A stretch of 64,000 nucleotides of DNA, taken from NCBI GenBank assembly GCA_027486845.1, contig JAIXOL010000027.1, positions 124,001 through 188,000 of the forward strand, written 5' to 3'. The notes under the pieces were generated by a model that had not been told where the DNA came from, made no database searches, and saw only the letters and a program-made list of their open reading frames with translations. Positions 43,685 through 53,396 of this stretch are shown one piece after another. A program made the translations under genes and the position numbers. How positions within the stretch are numbered: the stretch's first letter is position 1; the number at the start of each line of letters is the position of its first letter. Origin of the DNA: Cytophagaceae bacterium. Lineage in GTDB: Bacteria > Bacteroidota > Bacteroidia > Cytophagales > Spirosomataceae.

Positions 43685-46168
43685 ATGAAAAAAATAACAA
43701 TCCTTCTTATTTCTCTTATTTCATTTTCGGTTTTTGCCCAAACTAAACAGATGAATACGGGCGAAATCCTTCAAGCAATTAAAAGATTAAATGTTGTTGG
43801 CAATGTACTATATGTTGCAGCTCACCCTGATGATGAAAATACCTTGTTCATTACGTGGCTTTCAAAGGAAAAAATGGTGCGGGCGGGCTACATTGCAATG
43901 ACTCGTGGCGACGGTGGACAAAATTTAGTAGGCTCTGAACAAGGCGAGTACGTTGGTTTGTTACGTACACACGAACTTCTTGGAGCAAGAAGTATTGACG
44001 GTGGCGAACAATATTTTACTCGTGCCAATGATTTTGGCTTTACAAAAACCACTGATGAAGCGATGGCGACATGGGGAAAAGACCAAATACTGGCTGATTT
44101 GGTTTGGCGTATTCGTAACTTTCAACCAGATGTCATTGTTAATCGTTTCCCACCTGATGCTCGTGCAGGTCATGGTCATCATTCGGCATCGGCAGTTCTT
44201 TCTGAAGAAGCATTCAAAGCTGCCGCTGACCCCAATCGTTTTCCAGAACAATTAAAGTTTGTAAAAACTTGGCAAGCAAAACGCTTAGTTTGGAATTCGT
44301 TTTCTCCAAATTTCCAAAATAACCAACCCGAAGGAAGTTATATCAAAATTCCACTTGGAGACTACAATCCCCTACTTGGAAAATCTTATACCGAAGTTTC
44401 TGCTGAGGCACGCAGTATGCACAAAAGTCAAGGTTTTGGCTCAGCAAAAACCAAAAATCAACGTTCAGATTATGCTCTGCACAAGGCGGGCGAAGAAGCA
44501 AAAAATGATTTATTCGATGGAATAGATATTTCGTGGAAAAGAATCAATGGCGGAGAGAAAATCGAAAAAATGGTCAATGATGTTTATAATAATTTTAGGG
44601 CTCAAAATCCTTCAGCATCGGTTCCTGCTTTGATTGAAATTTATAATACAATTGAAAGTTTAGAAGATGCTGAACATAGCCCAAATGTTTGGACAATTTA
44701 TAAGAAAAAAGAAGTAAAAGAATTAATTTTAGCGTGTGCGGGATTATGGTTTGAAGCAAATCCGGTAGATTATTCAGTTTCACCAAACGATAAAATCAAA
44801 GTAAATGTAAATGTCGTAAGTAGAAGTAATGCAAATATTACACTCGAAAAACTGACATTTAAAGGAACTGACAAGGATACAACCATCAATAAAAAACTCG
44901 TTTATAACGATGGCTTGAACATCACCACTGAACTGCAAATACCTATTAATCAACCAATTACTCAACCCTATTGGTTAGTTGAACGTAAAGAAAATGGTTT
45001 TTATAAAGTGAACGACCAATTATTGAGAGGTTTAGCAATGAAACCTGCCGATTTGGTTTGCGAATACAGCTTCTCTATTGAAGGTAAAGCATTTACATTC
45101 CAAACTCCACTTACATATAAATTCGTGGAGCCTTCGGATGGAGAAATCTATCGTTATTTCGAGGTACGCCCAGAAGTATCTGCAACAATTGGCGAAAAAG
45201 TTTATTCATTTGGCGACAATAACCCAAAAGATGTAATTGTAACTTTAAAATCAGGTAAAAAAGGTGTAATAGGAACAGTGAAATTGGATCTCCCAAATAC
45301 ATGGAAGGTAGAGCCTGCCCTTATAAATTTTGATCTAAAAGAAAAATACGAAGAAAAAAAGGTGATATTTAGAGTTTTTCCTTCTTCAACTGCTTCTGAA
45401 ATTACGCTAAAAGCCATCGCCCAAACATCATCTGGCTCGTATGATAGAGGCATTTCTAGTATTGAATATAAACACGTACCTACGCTTACTCTTTTTCCGT
45501 TTGCCGAGGCAAAAGCTCTTCGCATTGATTTAAAGAAAAAAGGAAATAAAATTGGTTATATTGCTGGTGCAGGCGATGAAGTTCCTGCGGCATTACAGCA
45601 AATTGGCTATCAAGTAACAATGCTTACACCAACAGAACTCGCCAAAGATTTAAGCCAATTCGATGCAATTATTGTTGGAGTTAGAGCTTATAATACAGAA
45701 GAACACTTAAAATATTTCCAAGAAAAACTTATGGACTATGTTAGTAACGGAGGAAATATAGTAACTCAATATCAGACAAACGCTTTTTATGGTGTGTCTA
45801 AAGTTAAAGAAATAGGGCCATTCCCTATGGGTATTGGCCGTGGAAGAGTAACCGATGAAGTTGCCACAATGAAAATTTTGAAACCTCAACATCCGTTACT
45901 TAATTCACCAAACAAAATCACTTCTAAAGACTTTGAAGGCTGGATTCAAGAACGTGGTTTGTATTTTGCAGACAAATGGAGCGATAAGTACGAAACAATT
46001 TTTGCGATGAATGATGCTAACGAAACCGAACTCGAAGGCAGTGTTTTATATACAAAATATGGAAAAGGAAATTTCGTATTTACAGGTTTAGCTTTTTTCC
46101 GTCAACTTCCTGCGGGCGTGCCTGGAGCTTATCGCTTGTTTGCAAATATGATTTCGGTAGGAAAGTAA
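43685..46168 (+). CDS. Exported PIG-L family deacetylase with extra C-terminal domains
   Basis: 827 residues from the ATG at 43685, which opens a signal peptide (ending F-S-V-F-A-Q); the TTG seven codons earlier is not needed. The PIG-L/LmbE domain (~25-280) has the zinc motif A-H-P-D-D-E (~47-52) and H-G-H-H-S-A (~163). Such enzymes deacetylate N-acetylglucosamine-containing substrates. The remainder (~300-827) has Ig-like strands and a C-terminal segment resembling a glutamine-amidotransferase/ThuA-like domain (G-Y-I-A-G-A-G-D-E, D-A-I-I-V-G-V-R-A-Y). Substrate not identifiable; probably a periplasmic glycan or conjugate. Confidence 0.88.
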   Translation: MKKITILLISLISFSVFAQTKQMNTGEILQAIKRLNVVGNVLYVAAHPDDENTLFITWLSKEKMVRAGYIAMTRGDGGQNLVGSEQGEYVGLLRTHELLGARSIDGGEQYFTRANDFGFTKTTDEAMATWGKDQILADLVWRIRNFQPDVIVNRFPPDARAGHGHHSASAVLSEEAFKAAADPNRFPEQLKFVKTWQAKRLVWNSFSPNFQNNQPEGSYIKIPLGDYNPLLGKSYTEVSAEARSMHKSQGFGSAKTKNQRSDYALHKAGEEAKNDLFDGIDISWKRINGGEKIEKMVNDVYNNFRAQNPSASVPALIEIYNTIESLEDAEHSPNVWTIYKKKEVKELILACAGLWFEANPVDYSVSPNDKIKVNVNVVSRSNANITLEKLTFKGTDKDTTINKKLVYNDGLNITTELQIPINQPITQPYWLVERKENGFYKVNDQLLRGLAMKPADLVCEYSFSIEGKAFTFQTPLTYKFVEPSDGEIYRYFEVRPEVSATIGEKVYSFGDNNPKDVIVTLKSGKKGVIGTVKLDLPNTWKVEPALINFDLKEKYEEKKVIFRVFPSSTASEITLKAIAQTSSGSYDRGISSIEYKHVPTLTLFPFAEAKALRIDLKKKGNKIGYIAGAGDEVPAALQQIGYQVTMLTPTELAKDLSQFDAIIVGVRAYNTEEHLKYFQEKLMDYVSNGGNIVTQYQTNAFYGVSKVKEIGPFPMGIGRGRVTDEVATMKILKPQHPLLNSPNKITSKDFEGWIQERGLYFADKWSDKYETIFAMNDANETELEGSVLYTKYGKGNFVFTGLAFFRQLPAGVPGAYRLFANMISVGK

Positions 46169-46280
46169 AAAACTGATAGAGTAGCATATTTGAAAATTAA
46201 ACTGAAAGATTTGATAATTTTAAGCCGTTAAAAGCCCAAAAATTATCGAATCTCTTAGAAAAATCTAAATTAAGAAAAAA

Positions 46281-46320
46281 ATACAAAAAGGGCTGAATTG
46301 AGATTACAATTCAGCCCTTA
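46281..46320 (-). terminator. Terminator of infC
   Basis: AGGGCTGAATTG (46289-46300) and CAATTCAGCCCT (46307-46318) are perfect 12-base arms; on the minus strand a T-rich run follows. It lies only 17 nt beyond the infC stop, so rpmI and rplT are not cotranscribed from here. Confidence 0.9.
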
Positions 46321-46336
46321 ATATTTCAAAGAAGTC

Positions 46337-46894
46337 TTATTTTTTTGCTTTGGGAGCAAGAAATACAATCATTCTTTTACCTTCAAGCTTCAATTCACCT
46401 TCTGGTTTGCCATATTCTTCCAAACCTGCAATAAATCGCTTCAACAATTCAACGCCTTGGTCTTTAAATACTATCTGACGGCCAACAAAATGAACATAAG
46501 CCTTAACTTTTGCATTTTCCTTCAAGAACCCAATAGCATGCTTTAATTTAAAATCAAAATCATGATCATCGGTTTGCGGACCGAATCTAATTTCTTTGAT
46601 AACAGTCTTTGCCGCTTTGGCTTTTATTTCTTTTTGCTTCTTCTTTTGGTCATACTTAAACTTAGAATAGTCGATTACTCTACATACTGGCGGGTTGGCC
46701 GTCGGTACAATTTCAACTAAATCTAAACTTTGAGCTTGTGCCATAGCAAGAGCTTGGGCGGTGTCAAAAATACCCTGCTCTACGTTATCACCTACTAAAC
46801 GAACCTGTGGTACACGAATACGTTGGTTGATTCGGTGTTCGTCTTCCTTCTGTACTGGTTTTCTGAAATTACGATTGAATGGTTGTTGTGCCAT
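46337..46894 (-). CDS. infC: Translation initiation factor IF-3
   Basis: 185 residues. The N-terminal domain contains R-I-N-Q-R-I-R-V-P-Q-V-R-L-V-G and A-Q-A-Q-S-L-D-L-V-E-I-V; the linker and C-terminal domain contain P-P-V-C-R-V-I-D-Y-S-K-F-K-Y and E-I-R-F-G-P-Q-T-D-D-H-D. It binds the 30S subunit and checks initiator tRNA pairing. The start here is ATG rather than the autoregulatory ATT of E. coli. It lies 100 bp downstream of thrS with its own promoter candidate. Confidence 0.97.
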   Translation of the reverse strand: MAQQPFNRNFRKPVQKEDEHRINQRIRVPQVRLVGDNVEQGIFDTAQALAMAQAQSLDLVEIVPTANPPVCRVIDYSKFKYDQKKKQKEIKAKAAKTVIKEIRFGPQTDDHDFDFKLKHAIGFLKENAKVKAYVHFVGRQIVFKDQGVELLKRFIAGLEEYGKPEGELKLEGKRMIVFLAPKAKK

Positions 46895-46929
46895 TTAACG
46901 ATTTTAAGGTTACTAAAAATTGATTTTTA

Positions 46930-46960
46930 CGAAAGTACTAACTAATTTGTATAAAACAAA
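46930..46960 (-). promoter_or_regulatory. Candidate infC promoter, TTTG-N19-TACTTTCG
   Basis: On the minus strand, TTTG (46957-46960) lies 19 bases from TACTTTCG (46930-46937), matching the Bacteroidota -33/-7 pattern with one mismatch, about 36 nt upstream of the infC ATG. Confidence 0.5.
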
Positions 46961-46994
46961 TATTATTACTTCAAATATTACAAAACCGAGACGA

Positions 46995-48941
46995 TTATGC
47001 CTTAAACTGAGGTATATTTTTATATATTTCAGTTTTTGCGTAAGATATAAATTCTTCTATTGACATCGAGCCTAAATCCCCTTCACCTTTTCTTCTAACT
47101 GAAACCTTACCTTCTTCTGCTTCTTTCTCACCAACGATTAACATTAATGGTAATTTATTTACCTCAGCATCGCGAATTTTACGACCAATTTTTTCATCAC
47201 GGTGATCGACGTAGCCCCTAATATCCTCTTCTTGTAAAGTCAAGAATACTTCATTAGCATAGTCTTCGTATTTTTCTGAAATTGGTAAAATAGCTATTTG
47301 GTCAGGAGATAACCACAATGGAAAATTACCAGCTGTTGTTTCAATCAAAATCGCAATGAAACGTTCCATCGAGCCAAATGGAGCTCGGTGAATCATCACT
47401 GGACGGTGTGTTTGGTTATCGGAGCCTACATATTCCAACTCAAATCTTTGTGGTAATTGATAATCAACTTGAATAGTTCCAAGTTGCCATTTACGACCCA
47501 AAGCATCTTTTACCATGAAATCGAGTTTTGGTCCATAAAAAGCAGCTTCTCCCAATTCTTCAATAGTTTTAAGTCCTTTCTCGGCTGCTGCACGTCGAAT
47601 GGCATTTTCAGCTTTATCCCACGCCTCGTCCGAGCCAAAGTATTTAGTTTTGTTTTCGGGGTCACGCAAAGAAACCTGGGCAGAAAAATCTTCAAAACCA
47701 AGGGATTTGAAAACATAAAGAACCAAATCAATTACTTTTTTGAACTCATTTTCTACTTGGTCATCGGTACAGAAAATATGTGCATCATCCTGAGTAAATC
47801 CTCTTACACGGGTTAAACCGTGCAACTCTCCACTTTGCTCATAACGATAAACTGTTCCGAACTCAGCCAAACGTAAAGGTAATTCACGATAACTACGTGG
47901 TCGAGCACGAAAAATTTCACAGTGGTGAGGGCAATTCATTGGTTTCAACAAAAACTCCTCTCCTTCTTCAGGCGTTGTGATTGGCTGGAATGAATCTTTT
48001 CCATATTTTTCCCAGTGACCAGAAGTTAGATATAATTGTTTGCTTCCAATGTGAGGTGTGACAACTTGTTGATATCCGGCTTTTACCTGTGCCTTACGTA
48101 AGAAATTCTCTAGACGCTCTCGCAACATTGCACCTTTTGGCAACCATAATGGTAAACCCTTTCCTACTTTCTCAGAAAAAGTAAACAAGTCTAGTTCTTG
48201 ACCCAATTTGCGATGATCACGACGTTTGGCTTCCTCCAAAAGTGTTAAATAATCTTCTAACTCTTTTTGTTTTGGGAATGTTACTCCATAAATACGAGTC
48301 AACATTTTATTATTTTGGTCGCCTTTAAAGTAGGCACCAGCCACATTCATGATTTTAGCAGCTTTGATAAAGCCAGTATTCGGAATATGTGGCCCACGAC
48401 ATAAATCAGTAAAATTTCCTTGCTTATAAAAGGTAATAGAACCATCTTCCAATCCAGCAAGTAAATCTAATTTATATTCGTCGCCTTTTTCTTCAAAATA
48501 TTTTATTGCCTCGGCTTTAGCCATCGGAATTCTGATAAAATCATTTTTCTGACGAGCCAATTCTAACATTTTATCTTCAATTTTCTTAAAATCCTCATTT
48601 GTGATGGTTTCACCATTGGTATCTACATCATAATAGAAACCATTTTCGAGAGGTGGACCAACCCAAAACTTTACTTTTGGATACAATGTTTCTAACGCTT
48701 CAGCCATTAAATGAGCCGAGGAGTGCCAAAAAGTTGATTTCCCATCTGCATCATTCCAAGTCAAAAGTTGTAATTTAGAGTCTGCCTCAATTGGCAAATT
48801 GGCATCTTGCACCATGCCATTTATTTTGGCAGCTAATACATTTCTCGCAAGCCCTTCACTAATCGAAAGTGCAATATCGTAACTCGAACTCCCATTTGGA
48901 TAATCTCTTACGCTTCCGTCGGGTAAAGTAATTTTAATCAT
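46995..48941 (-). CDS. thrS: Threonine--tRNA ligase
   Basis: 648-residue class IIa synthetase. Domain order is TGS (~1-62), the editing domain with H-x3-H (W-H-S-S-A-H, ~73-78), and the catalytic core with the zinc Cys in M-N-C-P-H-H (~335) and motif 2 ([17 protein letters not shown]). The anticodon-binding domain is at the C-terminus. Length and architecture are canonical. A 12-base palindrome GTGGC-TT-GCCAC lies 20-31 nt upstream of its start (48961-48972). Confidence 0.97.
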   Translation of the reverse strand: MIKITLPDGSVRDYPNGSSSYDIALSISEGLARNVLAAKINGMVQDANLPIEADSKLQLLTWNDADGKSTFWHSSAHLMAEALETLYPKVKFWVGPPLENGFYYDVDTNGETITNEDFKKIEDKMLELARQKNDFIRIPMAKAEAIKYFEEKGDEYKLDLLAGLEDGSITFYKQGNFTDLCRGPHIPNTGFIKAAKIMNVAGAYFKGDQNNKMLTRIYGVTFPKQKELEDYLTLLEEAKRRDHRKLGQELDLFTFSEKVGKGLPLWLPKGAMLRERLENFLRKAQVKAGYQQVVTPHIGSKQLYLTSGHWEKYGKDSFQPITTPEEGEEFLLKPMNCPHHCEIFRARPRSYRELPLRLAEFGTVYRYEQSGELHGLTRVRGFTQDDAHIFCTDDQVENEFKKVIDLVLYVFKSLGFEDFSAQVSLRDPENKTKYFGSDEAWDKAENAIRRAAAEKGLKTIEELGEAAFYGPKLDFMVKDALGRKWQLGTIQVDYQLPQRFELEYVGSDNQTHRPVMIHRAPFGSMERFIAILIETTAGNFPLWLSPDQIAILPISEKYEDYANEVFLTLQEEDIRGYVDHRDEKIGRKIRDAEVNKLPLMLIVGEKEAEEGKVSVRRKGEGDLGSMSIEEFISYAKTEIYKNIPQFKA

Positions 48942-49041
48942 ATAAATTTTTCAACATTAAGTGGCAAGCCACATTTATATTTTAACGATTTTATTGTTTT
49001 AGAATAACGAAGTTTTTAAATAACTTCGATTTTATCTAAAA

Positions 49042-50268
49042 TCACAATTTTAAACGTCTTAAAGTATCAGTTTTGATATTTACTTTTTTCTTAGGTGCTA
49101 TTATGTTTACTCTAATTCTTGACGTATCTAAAAGTCTTTTGGGCTCTTCAACAACTGGTTTAGCTATTGGAGTAACTGGAGCTTTTTTAACAGGAATCGG
49201 TATTGGTGCAGTATAAACACCCAAGGCTGCATTTACTTGTCCAGAAACTCGATTTAAAGCTATAATTGTTTGCGTATCATTAGGATCTTTTTCAACTTGA
49301 GCTTTTAAAAACTCTTCTGCCTTAGTTAGTAAACCGAGTTGTTCAAGAGTTAGAGCAATAAAATAGTTGATTTTTGAAGTTTCTGGATTAGTATCTAAAA
49401 CCTTTTCATACAACTTCAATGCCTTATCATAGTTTTTCCAGCGGAAATAAATTGAAGCTGAATAAAGTATCGCTTCAATTCTTTTTTCATCCATTTTTAT
49501 AGCTTTATCAAAATAGACAAGAGCAGAGTCTAGTCGACCAAATTTATTAAAAACCAAACCCCTATCGACCAAAAACTCAGAATTTTTAGGAAACTGTACT
49601 ATGGCTGAATTATTAACAGCCAAAGCTGAATCATATAATCTTCTATTTCTCAGCAGTTCTGTCAAAGACGAATAAGCCAATTTGAGAGAAGGCTTCATTT
49701 CGATAGCTTTGTTCATTTTCAATAAGGCTTTTATTGTATCACCTTTACGGGCAGCCAAAGTCCCTTGATAAAAAGAAGTTTCGCCGTCATAAGGAGCTAT
49801 TTGCACAGATTTTGCCAAATATTGTTCAGCATTTTTGAGATCGTTGCGTTGTTGTGATAAATCACCGAGTAAAGTATAAAGTTCGGGGGTATCAACATTC
49901 AAGATTTCAGCACTTTGGGCAACAGCATACGCTTCACGGTATTGCTTCATATCCCGCAAAATCATAGCTTTGACATATAAGTATTTCCCTGTATTTTGTT
50001 TAAGACGGTCGGCACGATTAATATCTTCAAGAGCTTTTTGAGTCTCGCCCATTTTATTTAAAACTATCGCACGTTTATAATAGTTTTCGGCCAAACTTGG
50101 GTTGCTTCTAATTGCATCAGTTAAGGCTTCAAGTGAGGCAGTATTTTGAATACTTTCAGTTTGAAAAGGTGTTGGTGGAATCTTCGAACGCTCACGATTA
50201 TTTTGTCCGCAAGCATAAAAGAGTGCTGAAAGAGCAATAAATAGGTATTTTTTTTGATTATTAGACAT
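49042..50268 (-). CDS. TPR-repeat lipoprotein
   Basis: 408 residues. The leader ends L-F-Y-A-C, a lipobox, so it is predicted to be lipid-anchored. From ~45 to ~330 there are about eight TPR units (A-E-N-Y-Y-K-R-A-I-V-L-N-K-M-G; P-E-L-Y-T-L-L-G-D-L). The last ~70 residues are Pro/Lys/Val-rich (P-I-P-I-P-V-K-K-A-P-V) and probably unstructured. Likely a scaffold in the cell envelope; no specific partner is evident. An imperfect hairpin (49008-49028) follows. Confidence 0.82.
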   Translation of the reverse strand: MSNNQKKYLFIALSALFYACGQNNRERSKIPPTPFQTESIQNTASLEALTDAIRSNPSLAENYYKRAIVLNKMGETQKALEDINRADRLKQNTGKYLYVKAMILRDMKQYREAYAVAQSAEILNVDTPELYTLLGDLSQQRNDLKNAEQYLAKSVQIAPYDGETSFYQGTLAARKGDTIKALLKMNKAIEMKPSLKLAYSSLTELLRNRRLYDSALAVNNSAIVQFPKNSEFLVDRGLVFNKFGRLDSALVYFDKAIKMDEKRIEAILYSASIYFRWKNYDKALKLYEKVLDTNPETSKINYFIALTLEQLGLLTKAEEFLKAQVEKDPNDTQTIIALNRVSGQVNAALGVYTAPIPIPVKKAPVTPIAKPVVEEPKRLLDTSRIRVNIIAPKKKVNIKTDTLRRLKL

Positions 50269-50813
50269 CCGATTTTACTGACAATTGGGTCATAGCAATT
50301 AAAAATCGCTTAATTGTGAGATATTTTTTTACAAAAATCCGAATTTTTTCTCACAAATAAAATGAAAAGTTAAGAGTTCTGAATTGAGTGTTCTATATTC
50401 AGTGTTTATTAAATTATCATTTCATCATAAAATTTTGATAATCAATAACTTACATAAATTCATTCTCCATTTTTACAATTACTCAAGAAACACTTCAATA
50501 GGTAGAATAGAAAACATAAAGTCGAATAATGTTTTTATTGCTTAGCCTTATGACTTGTAAGTAAAAAAATATTGGTAAAAACTTTTTTTGATAAATCTAA
50601 ACATGAATGATTGGCATTGTCCATTTCTTTTACTTTACCAAATACCACATAAAAGAGCAATAAACCATACTCGATAGAAAGTTAAAATGCTACATTACCA
50701 TATTATCTTCGATTCTATAATAAAAGCCGAAATCAAAAGTTGGTTAATCAACGAAAGACTTCTGAATCTTATATTTACCGCACGAATTCAATAAATAGGT
50801 GTAATTAAACGAA
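50269..50813. other. Intergenic spacer, nothing recognised
   Basis: 545 bp of very AT-rich sequence between two minus-strand genes. No credible coding frame, RNA gene or strong hairpin was seen. Near 50370-50405 there are short degenerate direct repeats built on GAGTTCTGA/GAGTGTTCT. Confidence 0.5.
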
Positions 50814-51725
50814 TCAAATTGAAGAAAAACGATAAAAAACACCCAATGGCAATTTCTTGTTAAAGCTATCTTGCAATACCAACTCTCCCATTTCGGGATT
50901 TTGAATATTTTCGTAGTTTTGCCTAATAATTGTTTCAGCAATAACTGCCGAAAAACCCATTGAATAAAGATTTAGAATGAAAAAATGATAATTTTCATCA
51001 AGAAGTTCGAGGCAATTTTTCAATAATTCGTTCAAACCTTCTTCCAAAACCCATTTTTCACCGTCGGGTCCACGACCATAAGCTGGAGGGTCGAGAATAA
51101 TTCCATTATATTTTTTCCCACGTTTTACTTCTCGCTTTACAAATTTTAGTGCGTCTTCGATTACCCAGCGAATATCAGTCAGTCCACTCGCTTCCATGTT
51201 TTCTCTGGACCACGAAATTACCTGTTTTACTGAATCAACGTGTGTAATATCAGCTCCGTTGGCCTTTGAAATCAAAGATGCTCCGCCAGTATATGCAAAT
51301 AAATTTAGCACTTTTGGGATTTGAATCACAGAATCACCGCTTTTCATTAATGCCAACTTATCTTCGATATATTTCCAATTAGAGGCTTGCTCTGGAAAAA
51401 TGCCAACATGTTTGAAAGATGACAATGAAAGTTTAAATTTGAGTTTCGATTTGCCTTGAAAATAGTCCATGTACCACTTTTCTGGCATTTTTTTGATATT
51501 ATGCCACTCTCCACGTTCTTCTGGACTTAATTGGTCACGACCTTTAGTTTTCTTGAAAATGGCCGATGCTTTTCGTTGCCAAATTTCTTCAGAAAGTGAT
51601 TTATCCCAAACGGCTTGTGGTTCGGGGCGTGCCAAAATAAAATCGCCGAAGCGTTCAAGTTTTTCGTAGTTTCCTGAGTCGATTAACTCATAAGAGGTGA
51701 TATTTGGTGTAAGTAAATTATACAA
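50814..51725 (-). CDS. Class I SAM-dependent rRNA-type methyltransferase
   Basis: 303 residues of the RlmI/RlmK-like group (Methyltrans_SAM). Visible are Y-E-L-I-D-S-G-N-Y-E-K-L-E-R-F-G (~12-27), A-R-P-E-P-Q-A-V-W, motif I V-L-N-L-F-A-Y-T-G-G-A-S (~138), and the catalytic D-P-P-A-Y-G-R-G (~212). It probably methylates 23S rRNA. The start must be the TTG at 51725: conserved sequence begins within 12 residues of it and no ATG or GTG lies between it and the in-frame stop upstream. It is 33 bp downstream of the second secreted paralogue. Confidence 0.88.
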   Translation of the reverse strand: MYNLLTPNITSYELIDSGNYEKLERFGDFILARPEPQAVWDKSLSEEIWQRKASAIFKKTKGRDQLSPEERGEWHNIKKMPEKWYMDYFQGKSKLKFKLSLSSFKHVGIFPEQASNWKYIEDKLALMKSGDSVIQIPKVLNLFAYTGGASLISKANGADITHVDSVKQVISWSRENMEASGLTDIRWVIEDALKFVKREVKRGKKYNGIILDPPAYGRGPDGEKWVLEEGLNELLKNCLELLDENYHFFILNLYSMGFSAVIAETIIRQNYENIQNPEMGELVLQDSFNKKLPLGVFYRFSSI

Positions 51726-51758
51726 AACAATGCTAGTTTTAAACGTATTGAAAATTAT

Positions 51759-53315
51759 CTAAAATGAAGAATTTAGTATTTTCGATAAATAAACAATTTT
51801 CTTGACGTTGGTTTCTGGAATTTGACGCTGCCTTTTTTTTCGTCTTGATGCTTTCTCTTTTGGGGCAGACATTTCTTTTATTACCTCAAATTTAATACGA
51901 CTTCCATCAGCAATGAAATAATTTTCATACCAATTTTTCACATTTCGGAATTTGGCAATAAATTGATTGTTTTTTGTTTCATCGTTTTCATTCGATAGTT
52001 TGTAGCTATTAGTTTCTTTTAAGCTTTTAGGATTTGTAAGAATCAAATTTCCTTTGTTGCAAATTGCTACCGCATTTTGATTATTTATAGCTAAAACATC
52101 ATCAAGTTCTGCTGAGGTTTGTTTGATTTCCAAAAGTTGTTGTTTAAGTAAATTTCCACTTAAATCAAAACTTGCGGTAAAACCAAATGAATAATTATAG
52201 CTTGATAAAACTTGCTTAGATTTAGTTTTCTGTATTGAATTGAACGAATTTATATTATTACCAACATAATCAGGATTGTCTGTATTAATCAGCTGATAGG
52301 AAGGTTGGTAGAAACTCCCTCCTAAAAAAATCTGATTTTCTGTAAAGATTGTTTGAGCTGATAAGAAACTAAATGTACTTGAAAGTTTATTGAGTTGTTC
52401 TTCATTTTGGTTTTCAGTTCCGACCATAAGTTTCCGAAAGTCATAAAACTTGGTAAAAATAGTTTTATCATACTCTATTTTAGAAAAATAAATGCCTTTT
52501 ACTCCATTTTTGGATTGGAAAACACCAGTTACTACACTCTTCAAAGAATCAATTCTTGTAAGTTGGGCGGTCAGCGGAAAGTTTCCTGCATTTGATTGTA
52601 TAGCATTTTTTGAAATAAGTTTTCCGAGAGTGTCATATTTGGCATAAACCACATAAGCATTTTTTATAAACTCACCTTTTTTCTTCTTTTCATTAGAATA
52701 GCCTTGCTCTTTAATTGACCAAAGCGTCTCAATTAAGTGAGTTTGGCTATTATATTGAACAAACTGTACCTGTGGTTTACCGCTAAGGTCGGTAGCAAAA
52801 AATTCACCTTCGTTTAATTTAAAATCAAAATCGTAGAATACGCCTCCTTTTTCGTTTATTCCAGCTATCAAAATTCTATCTTTAAAGGCCACATGACTAT
52901 GGTCTTGAAAATAATCTCGAATTTCAAAACCTCTATTTTTTTCTTTCCCATTTTTTAAATCAAAACTCAATTGCTGATAATACATTCCTTGGTTTTCGCT
53001 GAACAAAAAAGTAATCTGATGATTATCAAGATAATATGAGCTAGGTTTTCGTTCAACATCCAAAAAGACCTCATTTTCCCACACTGTGTTTAAATCAGTA
53101 TCAAATTTTATAATCAAAGCCTTGGTGATATCTTTTTTGACAAAAAATAAAAGACCTTCTTGACCCAATGAGATTATTTTTTGCCAAGTTGAATTTCCAC
53201 TTACTTCTAACTCAACAGTTTTTAAAACACCTGAAGCAGGAATATTTACATTTGGTTTTTGGGCTATTAATGAATTTGAAGCTATAAATATTAGAAAGAA
53301 AACATATTTTTTCAT
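51759..53315 (-). CDS. Exported protein of unknown function, paralogue of 53397-54998
   Basis: 518 residues from the ATG at 53315 (a TTG lies two codons upstream). Signal peptide ends S-L-I-A-Q. The body is beta-rich, with repeated strand patterns such as I-S-L-G-Q-E-G-L-L-F-F-V-K-K and L-I-I-K-F-D-T-D-L-N-T-V-W, likely a propeller. The C-terminus has a basic segment K-A-S-R-R-K-K-R-Q-R-Q and ends I-V-Y-L-S-K-I-L-N-S-S-F. The start (L-G-Q-E-G), the W-x-E-N-Y/F region and the ending align with the upstream gene, so the two arose by duplication. Function unknown. Confidence 0.75.
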   Translation of the reverse strand: MKKYVFFLIFIASNSLIAQKPNVNIPASGVLKTVELEVSGNSTWQKIISLGQEGLLFFVKKDITKALIIKFDTDLNTVWENEVFLDVERKPSSYYLDNHQITFLFSENQGMYYQQLSFDLKNGKEKNRGFEIRDYFQDHSHVAFKDRILIAGINEKGGVFYDFDFKLNEGEFFATDLSGKPQVQFVQYNSQTHLIETLWSIKEQGYSNEKKKKGEFIKNAYVVYAKYDTLGKLISKNAIQSNAGNFPLTAQLTRIDSLKSVVTGVFQSKNGVKGIYFSKIEYDKTIFTKFYDFRKLMVGTENQNEEQLNKLSSTFSFLSAQTIFTENQIFLGGSFYQPSYQLINTDNPDYVGNNINSFNSIQKTKSKQVLSSYNYSFGFTASFDLSGNLLKQQLLEIKQTSAELDDVLAINNQNAVAICNKGNLILTNPKSLKETNSYKLSNENDETKNNQFIAKFRNVKNWYENYFIADGSRIKFEVIKEMSAPKEKASRRKKRQRQIPETNVKKIVYLSKILNSSF

Positions 53316-53396
53316 CAGCAATGAGGACTTTGAGTTTTAGCCATAAAAATATGTCACAACAATTGGGAAAAGGGATGACACAAAGAATTTGATGTT

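Noticed and set aside
48942..49041. T-box or other leader control upstream of thrS (also considered for trpS and leuS)
   Set aside because: No T-box sequence, specifier stem or antiterminator pairing was found; only a 12-base palindrome is present.
50269..50813. Possible small RNA or gene in the 545-bp spacer
   Set aside because: No stable hairpin with terminator, no start-to-stop frame with coding character; the 65-codon minus frame overlaps the methyltransferase in another phase.
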